Source of the DNA: Saprospiraceae bacterium
GTDB taxonomy: Bacteria; Bacteroidota; Bacteroidia; Chitinophagales; Saprospiraceae
DNA length: 64,000 nucleotides
Reading direction: 5' to 3'
NCBI GenBank assembly: GCA_016787575.1
Contig: JAEUUO010000013.1
Span: 124,001-188,000 of the forward strand
The stretch's first letter is position 1. Each line of letters opens with the position of its first letter. Made by a program: the position numbers and the translations under genes. The notes under the pieces were generated by a model. The model had not been told where the DNA came from. It worked only from the letters and a program-made list of their open reading frames with translations, and did no database searches. Shown in pieces: positions 47,162-56,526 of the stretch.

Positions 47162-48811
47162 TCACAAACTCATCAATTCAGCTGCATTTTTCAAAGCGGC
47201 CTTAGTAGGCGGTTCCCCACTCAGCATTTTTGCCAATTCGTTGAGACGTTCCTCCTTATTGAGTTTCCGGATCTTTGTAGCGGTATCGTTTTTTGTATGT
47301 TCTTTATAAACGTAGTAATGTTGGTCAGCTCTGGATGCAACCTGGGGTGAATGGGTAATGCAAATCAGCTGTTGCATTTGAGACATTGCCTTCAGAATAT
47401 TCCCCATTTGAAGGGCAATTTGCCCAGATACCCCAGTGTCAATTTCGTCAAAAATCATGCAAGTACCTTCGTTTTTTGTTGCAATCAAAGATTTTACAGC
47501 AAGATTAAAACGCGCCAATTCACCACCGGATGCTTGTTCTTTCAATGGGCGGACCAAACCTCCTTTATTCGCACAAAACAAAAAGTCAATCTGATCCAAA
47601 CCTTCGGAATTCAAGGTTTCATTTTGTTGCAATTGGATTTCAACTTTGGCATTTAACATTCCAAGGTCCAGTAATAATTTCTGTATGTTTGAAACAAATT
47701 CCGGAATGGCTGCCTTCCGTTTTTTTGAAATACTTTGTGCTTCCTTGATGAGTTGATTGTGCAGTTGGTCTATTTCATACTGCAGTTTTAATAAGTTTTC
47801 ATCTGAAACTGAAATTTGATTTAATTTGGATTCCAATTGGTCCCTCAATTGAATCAAATCGAATTCTGAATGTGCCCGATGTTTTTTTAGGAGACGGTTA
47901 AGCTGATCAAGCCGGTGATTGATTTGACTAATTCGTTCCGGACTTAACTCAGTTTGATCTGCAATGTTTTCTAGTTCTAAGCTAAGATCTTTTAATTCAG
48001 TTCGAATGCTGTCTAAACGCGAGTATATGTTCTTTAAATTTTCATTAACCTGTATGTTTTTTAAAAGACCAATGCCAGTTTGGGTTTGATCCAATAGCCC
48101 TCGCTCACTTTGAATTATTTCGAAAAGCTGCATGCAATTGGTTTTGATTTCTTCAGCTTTGGTAACCAATTTTAACTCATCTTCAAGTCCCGTCAGTTCA
48201 TCTTCTTTTAATTGTGCTGCGCTTAATTCATTCCATTGAAATTCTATAAATTCTTTTTCCAACAATCCGGATTTTAATGCTTCTTCTTGTTTGTTGAATT
48301 GATTAATTAAGGCTTGAAGTGATTTAAATTTATTTTCATAGTTCAAAACAATTTCGGTGAGACTTGCGTATTTGTCTAAAGACTCCATTTGAAAGGACCG
48401 GTCAAATAAATCCAAATGATCAAACTGTTGGTGAATATTTAGTAAAAAAGGAGCAAGCGATTGAATCACATTTAGCAACACAGGACTATCGTTAATAAAT
48501 GAACGCGTCTTGCCGGTCGGAAAAATTTCACGACGCAAAATAAGTGATTGTTGATTGTCAAGTTCAAATCGATCGTTTAATTGCAACAACAGCTCTTTGC
48601 TAATTTGAAATTCAGCTTCAACGATGCATTTCAATTCATTATTTTTAAGATCTTTTACATCAGACCTGTTCCCGAGTACCAATTGCAATGCTCCAATGAT
48701 AATTGATTTTCCAGCCCCGGTTTCACCGGTCATAGTTGTAAATCCTTTTTCCCAATTAATTTGCAAATGGTCTATGATGGCATAATTTTTAATTGAAAGA
48801 CTTGTCAGCAT
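47162..48811 (-). CDS. recN: DNA repair protein RecN
   Basis: An SMC-like ATPase for double-strand break repair. The 549-residue protein has Walker A GETGAGKSIIIGAL near the start, a long central helical region with coiled-coil character, the signature GGELARFNLAVKSL and Walker B TCMIFDEIDTGVSG. It lies between the TPR gene (10 bases upstream) and fabI. Confidence 0.96.
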   Translation of the reverse strand: MLTSLSIKNYAIIDHLQINWEKGFTTMTGETGAGKSIIIGALQLVLGNRSDVKDLKNNELKCIVEAEFQISKELLLQLNDRFELDNQQSLILRREIFPTGKTRSFINDSPVLLNVIQSLAPFLLNIHQQFDHLDLFDRSFQMESLDKYASLTEIVLNYENKFKSLQALINQFNKQEEALKSGLLEKEFIEFQWNELSAAQLKEDELTGLEDELKLVTKAEEIKTNCMQLFEIIQSERGLLDQTQTGIGLLKNIQVNENLKNIYSRLDSIRTELKDLSLELENIADQTELSPERISQINHRLDQLNRLLKKHRAHSEFDLIQLRDQLESKLNQISVSDENLLKLQYEIDQLHNQLIKEAQSISKKRKAAIPEFVSNIQKLLLDLGMLNAKVEIQLQQNETLNSEGLDQIDFLFCANKGGLVRPLKEQASGGELARFNLAVKSLIATKNEGTCMIFDEIDTGVSGQIALQMGNILKAMSQMQQLICITHSPQVASRADQHYYVYKEHTKNDTATKIRKLNKEERLNELAKMLSGEPPTKAALKNAAELMSL

Positions 48812-48820
48812 CAGATCAGT

Positions 48821-50701
48821 TTATTGAATAGCTTGTCCCAATTGTTGTGCACGTTGAAAATCTTGATTTGCTGCATCAATCTTTCCTAAATTTTGCAAGG
48901 TTTGGCCCCGTTCTGCATAAAATAAACCGGAATTGGGATTTAGACGAATGGCATTATTAAAATAGCTAAGTGCCTTATCAGGTTGATTCAATAGCACTAG
49001 ACAGCGTGCTCCTTCAAACCAAAGTTCAGGACTTTTGGAATCTAGTTTTAAATAGGAATCAATATCAGCTAATGCCAATTCGGTTTTGCCTGCCTGATTG
49101 TATAAGATACTTCGATTGAGGTAACCAACTTTCCAGTTTTTATTTAATTCCAATCCTTTATTTATATCAGCCAATGCTTCTTCCCATCTGCCTAATTTTG
49201 CTTTGGCAGCACCACGATTGACATAGTATTCTGCTTCTGGCTTCATTTTGATGGCCTGATCATAATCTAGAATCGCTTTCTCGTCTTCATTTTTATTAAA
49301 AAACAATCTGGCGCGACTGTTATAAGTAGCATGTCCGGCTTTGTATTTAATAGCCATGTTGTAATCTTCTAAGGCGCGATCAAATTGTTTTAAATCTCGC
49401 AAATAATTTGCACGATTATTATAGGGTAGTGGAGTGTTTTGATAATATTTGAGCACATGGGTCCAGAGGGTTTCTGAATTTTTCCATATTTTAGTTTGCT
49501 TATAACTGATAAAACTCAATACTAATAAATAAATACCTACAGTTGCAAAAGCGATTGACTTTTGATTTGGTTTCGATTGAATCCATTTCTGAGCATAAAA
49601 ACAAAAAATAAAAAACAACCCGATATAAGCAATGTATGTAAACCGATCAGCCAAATATCCTTGTCCAGCAGCAAGAATTTGAAGTAAAAAAACAATGTTG
49701 AAAAAGAAAAATAAGAATCCAAAAACCAAAGCTTTAGCATTTTTCTTATAAGCATAATAAATGCCAAATAACATAATTAAGGCTGCGGGCAAAGAAAGAT
49801 AATGCCAAGTACTTAGCTTTTCAGGATAGGGATAAAGAGGGGACATCATATATGGCACCAACCATTTTATACAATACGTAATAAGACTATAGGAACCAAT
49901 AAATAAACGATCAATGCCCGTGTGTACCATCGAATTGGTTTCAAGTGATCCCTGATCTTTTAAAAATAAAATACCAATAACGCCAAATACAAATGCGGCT
50001 ATAAAATAATGAGCTTTCTCAATAAGCAATTTGAAATTTATGGGACGGTCTTTGTAATAATCTATAGCCAACATCGACAAAGGCAGGGCAACCATTTGAA
50101 TTTTTGCAAAAAGGCCAATAATAAATAATACAAATGCCAGGATTGCTTTCCATTTTGCAGGCTTGTCTAAATTTCTGATGTACAAGTAAATTGCGGGGCA
50201 ATAAAATGCTCCGTACAATACATCTTTTCGTTCAGTAATCCATGCTACTGATTCAACTCGCAATGGATGGAATGCAAAAAGTGCAGTACCAACTAAGGCA
50301 AACCATAAATTGAGTTGGAGTGCTTGAAATATCCTAAATACAAAATAGACACAGATTAAATGGAGTAAAATATTTACCAGGTGCATTCGACTGGCATTCA
50401 TTCCATAGAGTGAATGCTCAATTGCAAAACTGAGAATGCTCAAAGGATTGTAATTTCCAATTACATTTTGGGTGAATATTTCGGCATATTTGTGTTCGAT
50501 CACCAATTTATTTTCATAGGTGTTTCTGTCATCGTCCCAGTTTACAAAATCACACTTTATGGCTGGACTAAAGATGATAAAAGTAAAAACCAATAACAGA
50601 AGGATGTACAAACTGGAATTTGTTGGTTTTCCGGGTTCTGTATCTTTGATTTCTACCCTTGGCGGGGATGGAATGGTGGTTTTGGTTTTCTTTTTAGCCA
50701 T
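48821..50701 (-). CDS. GT-C-type membrane glycosyltransferase with C-terminal TPR repeats
   Basis: A 626-residue membrane protein. The N-terminal two thirds have about ten to eleven hydrophobic segments and the motif HPLRVESVAWITERKDVL, which recalls TMTC-like/protein O-mannosyltransferase GT-C proteins. The C-terminal third has six tetratricopeptide repeats starting at LPYNNRANYLRDLKQFDRA and ending in LGKIDAANQDFQRA. The likely role is transfer of sugars from a lipid carrier to a protein on the outer side of the inner membrane, but the substrate is unknown. It is divergent from lpxD. Confidence 0.8.
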   Translation of the reverse strand: MAKKKTKTTIPSPPRVEIKDTEPGKPTNSSLYILLLLVFTFIIFSPAIKCDFVNWDDDRNTYENKLVIEHKYAEIFTQNVIGNYNPLSILSFAIEHSLYGMNASRMHLVNILLHLICVYFVFRIFQALQLNLWFALVGTALFAFHPLRVESVAWITERKDVLYGAFYCPAIYLYIRNLDKPAKWKAILAFVLFIIGLFAKIQMVALPLSMLAIDYYKDRPINFKLLIEKAHYFIAAFVFGVIGILFLKDQGSLETNSMVHTGIDRLFIGSYSLITYCIKWLVPYMMSPLYPYPEKLSTWHYLSLPAALIMLFGIYYAYKKNAKALVFGFLFFFFNIVFLLQILAAGQGYLADRFTYIAYIGLFFIFCFYAQKWIQSKPNQKSIAFATVGIYLLVLSFISYKQTKIWKNSETLWTHVLKYYQNTPLPYNNRANYLRDLKQFDRALEDYNMAIKYKAGHATYNSRARLFFNKNEDEKAILDYDQAIKMKPEAEYYVNRGAAKAKLGRWEEALADINKGLELNKNWKVGYLNRSILYNQAGKTELALADIDSYLKLDSKSPELWFEGARCLVLLNQPDKALSYFNNAIRLNPNSGLFYAERGQTLQNLGKIDAANQDFQRAQQLGQAIQ

Positions 50702-50720
50702 TTAAGATAAACTAGGCCAA

Positions 50721-50728
50721 CAAAGGTA
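50721..50728 (-). promoter_or_regulatory. Possible -7 box for the TPR/recN/fabI gene run
   Basis: TACCTTTG on the minus strand lies 20 bases upstream of the TPR gene start. No -33 TTTG is found at the usual distance. Confidence 0.4.
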
Positions 50729-50788
50729 CAAAAAATGGATTTGGCACTTCCAGATTGGGTTTTGATTCCTAGCTTTCTAACGAATTTG

Positions 50789-50796
50789 TAGATTTG
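50789..50796 (+). promoter_or_regulatory. -7 box of lpxD, leaderless arrangement
   Basis: TAGATTTG lies only 4 bases before the lpxD GTG codon at 50801. A TTTG at 50761-50764 stands 24 bases upstream, slightly beyond the usual spacing. Transcription would begin at or next to the start codon. Confidence 0.55.
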
Positions 50797-50800
50797 TGCC

Positions 50801-51829
50801 GTGAAGATAACAGCCGGTGAATTAGCAGCCTTAGTTCATGGAACCTTGGAAGGCGATCCAAACACAATAATTACCCATCCCAGTAAGATTGAAGAAGCGG
50901 TAGATGGGAGTTTGTGCTATCTGGATAATTTGCAATACGAACCCTATTTATACCAGACAAAGGCTTCTGCAGTCTTGGTAAATTCAGGGTTTCAAGCCAA
51001 ATCCCCCGTTAAACCGGTGATGATTCGAGTTGAAAATGTGAGGTTGACAGTTAGTGAATTGTTTAAAAAATTTCAAGATTTTACTGAAAATAGCGGAATA
51101 GACCCTAAAGCAGAAATCCATTCATCTGTGGTGCTAGGAGAAATGGTAAGTGTTGGTGCCTTTACAAATATTTCAGAGTCTGCCCAGATTGGAGCAAAAA
51201 CATACATCCACCCACAAGTATTTATTGGGAAGAATGTCCAAATTGGGGAGTCGGTTATAATTTATCCGGGAGTCCGAATCTATAAAGATTGCATAATAGG
51301 AAATCGGTGTATCATTCATTCAAATGCTGTGATTGGCTCTGATGGTTTTGGCTTTGCTCCAGATGCAAACGGTGTTTATCAAAAAATTGCACAATTGGGC
51401 AATGTAGTTTTAGGAAATGATGTTGAAATTGGTTCCAATACGACCATTGACCGGGGTACTATGGGTTCAACAAAAATTGGCGATGGTTGTAAACTGGATA
51501 ATTTAATTCAAATTGCCCATAATGTCCAAATTGGAAACCATACGGTGATTGCTGCTCAAGCAGGTATTGCTGGAAGCGCAAAAATTGGAAGCAATTGTAT
51601 GATTGGTGGACAAGTAGGTATTGCAGGGCATTTGACCATTGCCGATCGAACAATGATTCAGGCTCAAAGTGGAATTGCCAGCTCACTGGAACAAACAAAT
51701 GGAAAGTGGTATGGGTCTCCGGCAATGGAGTATTTTGCTTTTTTGCGGTCCTTTGCCGAGTTTAAAAAATTACCTGCTTTGGCTAAAAAGCTTAAAGAGC
51801 TTGAAGATAAATTGAAATCTGAATCATAA
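50801..51829 (+). CDS. lpxD: UDP-3-O-acyl-glucosamine N-acyltransferase
   Basis: LpxD adds the second acyl chain in lipid A synthesis. The 342-residue protein has the uridine-binding N-terminal domain and a long left-handed beta helix of hexapeptide repeats ([30 protein letters not shown]), with the conserved [10 protein letters not shown] and the catalytic His in [13 protein letters not shown]. The start codon is GTG. It heads the lpxD-lpxC/fabZ-lpxA-ABC operon; the next gene begins 3 bases after its stop. Confidence 0.96.
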   Translation: MKITAGELAALVHGTLEGDPNTIITHPSKIEEAVDGSLCYLDNLQYEPYLYQTKASAVLVNSGFQAKSPVKPVMIRVENVRLTVSELFKKFQDFTENSGIDPKAEIHSSVVLGEMVSVGAFTNISESAQIGAKTYIHPQVFIGKNVQIGESVIIYPGVRIYKDCIIGNRCIIHSNAVIGSDGFGFAPDANGVYQKIAQLGNVVLGNDVEIGSNTTIDRGTMGSTKIGDGCKLDNLIQIAHNVQIGNHTVIAAQAGIAGSAKIGSNCMIGGQVGIAGHLTIADRTMIQAQSGIASSLEQTNGKWYGSPAMEYFAFLRSFAEFKKLPALAKKLKELEDKLKSES

Positions 51830-51832
51830 TAC

Positions 51833-53218
51833 ATGAATCAAAGAACAATCGTTTCGGACGTTTTCATTGAAGGGGTCGGACTGCATACAGGCTCTTTTGT
51901 TACAATGAAATTTAAACCAGCTCCCGAAAATTACGGAATACGATTTCAAAGAATGGATTTGCCTGATCAACCCATAATTGCAGCTGATGTCAGCAAAGTT
52001 GTGTCTACTAATCGAGGCACTACACTCCAGGAAGGAGTGGCCCAGGTTTGGACAGTAGAACATGTACTGTCTGCATTGGCAGGTTTGGAAATTGATAATG
52101 TTTTAATTGAATTGGATGGACCTGAAATTCCCATCAAAGATGGCAGTGCAATGGATTTTGTTAATATCTTGATCGGGAGTGGTATTGTTGAGCAAAATGC
52201 AGAACGGGAATATTTTAAAATCATAGAGCCCATTTCTTTTGAAGATGAAACCACTGGAGCTGAATTTTTAGCGCTTCCTTCTGAAAAGTTGGAAATAACA
52301 ACTATGATTGACTTTAATTCTAAAACGCTTGCACCTCAGTACGCCAGTTTGGAACATATTGAAGATTATAAAACCGAAATTGCTCCTTGCCGGACATTTG
52401 TTTTTTTGCACGAATTAGAAGCGCTTTTGGACCAAAACCTTATAAAAGGAGGAGATTTAAACAATGCAATTGTAATTGTGGATCGGTTGATGAGTCAGGA
52501 AGAGTTGGATGAATTGGCTAAAAAACTCAATAAACCAAGCGTTAAAGTAGAGCGGGAAGGCGTATTAAATACAATAAAACCATATTTTGACAACGAGCCG
52601 GCACGCCATAAATTATTAGATGTATTGGGCGATTTGGCTTTGGTTGGGAAACCCATACTGGGAAATATTTTAACCAAAAAACCGGGACATAAATTAAATA
52701 TTGAATTTGCCAGAATTCTGAAAAAAAAATTGATAGAACAGAAGAAAATGCAAGGAGTTCCACATTATGATCCGGATAAAGCTCCCATTTTCAATACCCT
52801 TCAAATTCAGGCGATGTTACCCCACAGGTATCCTTTTTTAATGGTTGACAAAATCATTGAAATCACTGATAAGTCTGTAGTGGGAATTAAAAACATTTCT
52901 ATTAACGAAGCTTTGTTTCAAGGTCATTTTCCGGGAAATCCAGTTTTTCCGGGTGTCTTACAGATAGAAGCCATGGCGCAAACAGGCGGTATCATGGTAT
53001 TGTCAATGCAGGAAGAACCCAATGCCTGGGATACCTATTTTTTAAAAATTGACAATGCTAAATTCAAACAAAAAGTGTTGCCAGGAGACACATTAATCAT
53101 TAAAATGGAATTGGTTGCTCCTGTGCGGAGAGGAATTGTTCAAATGCTTGGCACGGCTTATGTAGGAAGTAAATTGGTTTGTGAGGCAGATCTAACTGCA
53201 CAAATTGTAAAAAGGTAA
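51833..53218 (+). CDS. lpxC/fabZ: Bifunctional LpxC deacetylase / FabZ dehydratase
   Basis: A 461-residue fusion. Residues 1-300 are LpxC, the zinc deacetylase of lipid A synthesis, with the zinc His in WTVEHVLSALAG and the second zinc site in RHKLLDVLGDLAL. Residues about 315-461 are FabZ, the 3-hydroxyacyl-ACP dehydratase, with MLPHRYPFLMVDKI and the catalytic GHFPGNPVFPGVLQIEAMAQ. The two activities use the same substrate pool, and the fusion is typical of Bacteroidota. It lies between lpxD and lpxA. Confidence 0.97.
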   Translation: MNQRTIVSDVFIEGVGLHTGSFVTMKFKPAPENYGIRFQRMDLPDQPIIAADVSKVVSTNRGTTLQEGVAQVWTVEHVLSALAGLEIDNVLIELDGPEIPIKDGSAMDFVNILIGSGIVEQNAEREYFKIIEPISFEDETTGAEFLALPSEKLEITTMIDFNSKTLAPQYASLEHIEDYKTEIAPCRTFVFLHELEALLDQNLIKGGDLNNAIVIVDRLMSQEELDELAKKLNKPSVKVEREGVLNTIKPYFDNEPARHKLLDVLGDLALVGKPILGNILTKKPGHKLNIEFARILKKKLIEQKKMQGVPHYDPDKAPIFNTLQIQAMLPHRYPFLMVDKIIEITDKSVVGIKNISINEALFQGHFPGNPVFPGVLQIEAMAQTGGIMVLSMQEEPNAWDTYFLKIDNAKFKQKVLPGDTLIIKMELVAPVRRGIVQMLGTAYVGSKLVCEADLTAQIVKR

Positions 53219-53220
53219 TC

Positions 53221-54000
53221 ATGAGTGGCATTCAAAGCAACATACACCCGGGAGCAAAATTGGGGAAGGGGACGGTAGTTGAACCATTTTCTACCATCCA
53301 GGATGATGTAATCATCGGTGAAAATTGTTGGATCGGTCCATATGTTACAATCATGTCTGGAACTCGTATTGGAAATGGCTGCAAAGTATTTCCAGGGGCA
53401 GTTGTAGGAGCTCCTCCTCAGGATTTAAAGTTTGCAGGTGAAAATAGCTTATTGGAAGTTGGTGACAATACGGTAATCCGTGAGTGCTGTACATTAAACC
53501 GTGGCACCAAAGCAGCAATGACTACAAAAGTTGGATCGAATTGTCTTTTGATGGCATACGTACATATTGCTCATGATTGTTTTGTTGGAAACAATGTGAT
53601 TTTAGCAAACAGTGTCAATTTAGCCGGACATATTGAAATTGAAGAGTATGCTATTATTGGAGGGATGAGTGCCATTCATCAATTTGTTAAAATCGGATCC
53701 CATGCTATGATAGGTGGTGGTTCATTGGTTACAAAAGATGTCCCTCCATTTGCCAAAGCCGCAAGAGAACCTTTGTCTTATGAAGGAATTAATTCTATAG
53801 GTTTGAAACGAAGAGGTTTTAGTGTGGATCAGGTTAATAAAATTCATGAAATTTACCGCTACTTATTTGTTAAATACAAGAATGTTAGTAAAGCAATAAA
53901 AGCCATTGAGGTTGAATTGCCGGATTCACCTGAGAAAGACATTATTCTCGAGTTTATCCGAAATTCAAATAGAGGTATCATGAAAGGGTACAGACGTTAA
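53221..54000 (+). CDS. lpxA: UDP-N-acetylglucosamine O-acyltransferase
   Basis: LpxA performs the first step of lipid A synthesis. The 259-residue protein has hexapeptide repeats throughout, the conserved GAPPQDLKF loop, the RECCTLNRGT segment, the catalytic His in MAYVHIAHDCFVGNN, and the C-terminal helical domain starting at GLKRRGFS. It starts 2 bases after the lpxC/fabZ stop and is followed by an ABC ATPase after 5 bases. Confidence 0.97.
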   Translation: MSGIQSNIHPGAKLGKGTVVEPFSTIQDDVIIGENCWIGPYVTIMSGTRIGNGCKVFPGAVVGAPPQDLKFAGENSLLEVGDNTVIRECCTLNRGTKAAMTTKVGSNCLLMAYVHIAHDCFVGNNVILANSVNLAGHIEIEEYAIIGGMSAIHQFVKIGSHAMIGGGSLVTKDVPPFAKAAREPLSYEGINSIGLKRRGFSVDQVNKIHEIYRYLFVKYKNVSKAIKAIEVELPDSPEKDIILEFIRNSNRGIMKGYRR

Positions 54001-54005
54001 TTGCA

Positions 54006-54632
54006 ATGGAAATCGTTGCTACTTCAATTTATAAACGTTTTTACCGAAACTGGATCTTAAAAGATTTTAATTATACCTTTCATAACGGACGAGTCTATGG
54101 AATTGCCGGTTCTAATGGTTCTGGTAAATCGACCTTGCTTCAATTATTATCCGGTATGATGAGCCCAAGCAAGGGAAAGATTCTTTATAAATTTGAAGGC
54201 AAGGAACTTGAAGAGGAATTGTGGTTTTCAAAAATCTCCTATGCAGCACCTTATGCAGATGTTTATGATTACATGAATGTTAAAGAGTTGTTTCATCACC
54301 AACATCAGTTTAAGAAATTCAGGAATTCAATAAGTTGCAATCAATTTATTGAAATTTGTTATTTAGAAGGTCATGAAGATAAATTAATCAAATATTATTC
54401 TTCAGGAATGAAACAGCGTTTGAAATTGGCTTTGGCTATTTTGGCAGATTCAAAAGTTTTGTTTTTAGATGAACCCATCAGTAATTTAGATGATCGTGCC
54501 AAAATATGGTGTAAGCAATTAATTAAAGAACATTGTTTAGACCGACTTGTCATCATAGCATCAAATGAACCAGAAGATTTTGAATTGGTGCAAGAAAAAA
54601 TTCAACTGACAACCCATAAAATAGCCTCTTAA
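54006..54632 (+). CDS. Lone ABC-type ATPase with altered Q- and H-loops
   Basis: A 208-residue ABC ATPase. Walker A GSNGSGKS (35-42), the signature SSGMKQRL (132-139) and Walker B VLFLDEP (151-157) are intact. The Q-loop position reads SYAAPYADVY without Gln, and the switch His is replaced in VIIASNEPEDF (183-192), with Asn187 in its place. No permease gene is adjacent. As the last gene of the lpx operon it may serve lipid A or envelope export with a membrane partner encoded elsewhere. The function is not known. Confidence 0.82.
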   Translation: MEIVATSIYKRFYRNWILKDFNYTFHNGRVYGIAGSNGSGKSTLLQLLSGMMSPSKGKILYKFEGKELEEELWFSKISYAAPYADVYDYMNVKELFHHQHQFKKFRNSISCNQFIEICYLEGHEDKLIKYYSSGMKQRLKLALAILADSKVLFLDEPISNLDDRAKIWCKQLIKEHCLDRLVIIASNEPEDFELVQEKIQLTTHKIAS

Positions 54633-54699
54633 TGTATTTGAATTTTAATTTTACAGGATTATATAAGAAATGTTTATTTTAATAAATTGATGTATTAAG

Positions 54700-54771
54700 G
54701 GTCCCGTAGTTCAACGGATAGAATAGGAGTTTCCTAAACTCTAGATAGCAGTTCGATTCTGCTCGGGACTA
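54700..54771 (+). tRNA. tRNA-Arg (anticodon CCT)
   Basis: The sequence folds as a standard tRNA: acceptor GGTCCCG with CGGGACT (one G-T pair at the end), T8-A9, D stem GTTC/GAAT, anticodon stem GGAGT/ACTCT around loop TTCCTAA, T stem AGCAG/CTGCT around TTCGATT. The anticodon CCT reads AGG. CCA is not encoded. Confidence 0.93.
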
Positions 54772-54799
54772 CAAAATTTAAATTTTTATTTTAAAATCA

Positions 54800-54895
54800 T
54801 TGTGATGCTTGATCTGGCTAGTTGATTTAATTACACCTTTGTTTATCAATAAATTAAAATTTCAGTTCATTTTTTGTATAATTGAAGCATCACAA
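54800..54895. repeat. Long-loop inverted repeat downstream of tRNA-Arg
   Basis: TTGTGATGCTT (54800-54810) and AAGCATCACAA (54885-54895) are perfect 11-base arms separated by 74 AT-rich bases without an open reading frame. The unit lies 28 bases after the tRNA and before the end of the convergent heme/copper gene. Its role is unknown. Confidence 0.55.
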
Positions 54896-54913
54896 CATTT
54901 TTAATTAAATCCC

Positions 54914-56470
54914 TTATTTAGAGATAATTATTTGTTCTGACCATACTCGGTCGTTTGATGTCATTTTCAATAAATACGTAGCATTCGGCAGATCCGGAAT
55001 TGTAAATTTCAAGGTATGTTGACCTTGCAAATAGTATTGTTTGGATTGTAGTAAACTGATTTGTTTTCCATCAACTGAACATAAACTAAAAGAAACATCC
55101 ATATCTTTATTCAAAACGAAACCAACCACCATGTTTTGATTGCGAATAGGGTTTGGATAAATTGGATACAATTTGCTTTCAATATCTTCAATGCCTGCAT
55201 TTTTTAAATCAGGATTGCCAGCATTTAAAACAATGCTTTCATCACCAGCTTGATAGACAACATAAGTGATGGGCAAATAATACATTTCATCGGATGTGCC
55301 TTCTCCCCAACTTATTAATTTTGGAGGGTCGTTGGGGTTTACCGGATTGTTGCTGGTGTTATCATAGCTTGCGAAGGCATGGATCTCTGAACCAGCAGGT
55401 AGAACGATTAATTTATTAAAATAATAGCCACCCTGCCAGTTAAAATCCCAATCATCAATTTTGATCAACGGGATTTGCGAGCCATCTGGAAGTTTGGCAT
55501 ATGCTTCCCATTTTTTACCCAATTTATGACAATGAGGCCAGATTCCCAGAAGACTTACTTTAATTGGAATTTTATAGACCCCATGAAATTCTTTTACCTG
55601 GTTGGCAGGAATTATAAATGGTCCATTTACCAAATCATAGGGTAGCATGATTTTATTTTGAACTTTCCGGGGTGCTGGTTTTTTGGCAAAAAATAAATTC
55701 ACGGTAGAGCTGTCGCTTTCATCTACACTGCTTGGTGCATAATGCATTTGCAATACAAGGTCGGATCCTTTTTTAATAGTTTGTGACATTCCACTGGTAA
55801 AAACATTGGGTTTCTGGCCGGGCACATAACCAGGCAATTGATTGTCTAAGGATACTGCAGAGCCGCCTCCCGAGTAACCATATTCAGGAGATTTGGCATC
55901 TTCTGCGTGAGCTTTACCAGTTTCATCAGCCCAAAACAAAGTGTGATGAACAATTTTGCTATTGCCAGGACGCATTTCTAATGCTATGAGCTCTTTGTCT
56001 TCAGTTAAATTTGTTGGTAAAACAAAATAACGGTATTCATCAATGTCATTTCCTTTGTGCACATAGGACTGTGTAAATGAAACTGCTAAATCTGGGGTTC
56101 CGATTTGTGAACCTTTTGGAAAATTTGGAAATGCAGGTTCTTTTGATGGATCTCCCTGAGGCATGCCATTTAAAACCCATTTTCCAATCGTTGCAATTTC
56201 AGCATCGCTGAGATAATTTTCCAATTGAAATTGTTGATATTTTGGATCCGGTTTCCAAGGGGGCATGTATTTTATTTCGGTAACATGTTTGATGGTAGAA
56301 GCCCAACTGGCTACTTCATTGTAGTTGGTTAATGAAAATGGTGCAATCTCACCGGGTCGATGACAATTACTGCAATGCTTGTAGATTAAAGGAGCAATGT
56401 CTTCAGAATAATTCTGAGCAAAAACACTTAGCAATGAGGAACATATAAAAAGTGTGAACAGGTATTTCAT
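54914..56470 (-). CDS. Secreted c-type heme / copper monooxygenase-like protein with T9SS sorting domain
   Basis: A 518-residue exported protein. The signal peptide (MKYLFTLFICSSLLSVFAQ) is followed by a c-type heme site C33-x2-C36-H37 (KHCSNCHRPG) and the MPPW motif at 69-72. The middle resembles the copper type II, ascorbate-dependent monooxygenase fold, with H175-H176, H243, H313, H315 and M396 matching the six copper ligands of peptidylglycine monooxygenase in order and approximate spacing. From about 430 there is a T9SS sorting domain (YPIYPNPIRNQNM, ATYLLKMTSND). The start at 56470 begins the signal peptide. The reaction is unknown. Confidence 0.82.
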   Translation of the reverse strand: MKYLFTLFICSSLLSVFAQNYSEDIAPLIYKHCSNCHRPGEIAPFSLTNYNEVASWASTIKHVTEIKYMPPWKPDPKYQQFQLENYLSDAEIATIGKWVLNGMPQGDPSKEPAFPNFPKGSQIGTPDLAVSFTQSYVHKGNDIDEYRYFVLPTNLTEDKELIALEMRPGNSKIVHHTLFWADETGKAHAEDAKSPEYGYSGGGSAVSLDNQLPGYVPGQKPNVFTSGMSQTIKKGSDLVLQMHYAPSSVDESDSSTVNLFFAKKPAPRKVQNKIMLPYDLVNGPFIIPANQVKEFHGVYKIPIKVSLLGIWPHCHKLGKKWEAYAKLPDGSQIPLIKIDDWDFNWQGGYYFNKLIVLPAGSEIHAFASYDNTSNNPVNPNDPPKLISWGEGTSDEMYYLPITYVVYQAGDESIVLNAGNPDLKNAGIEDIESKLYPIYPNPIRNQNMVVGFVLNKDMDVSFSLCSVDGKQISLLQSKQYYLQGQHTLKFTIPDLPNATYLLKMTSNDRVWSEQIIISK

Positions 56471-56526
56471 GCTTGTATTTATCAATAGTGAATTTAAAAG
56501 TACAATTATTTTAGAATTCAATTTAT

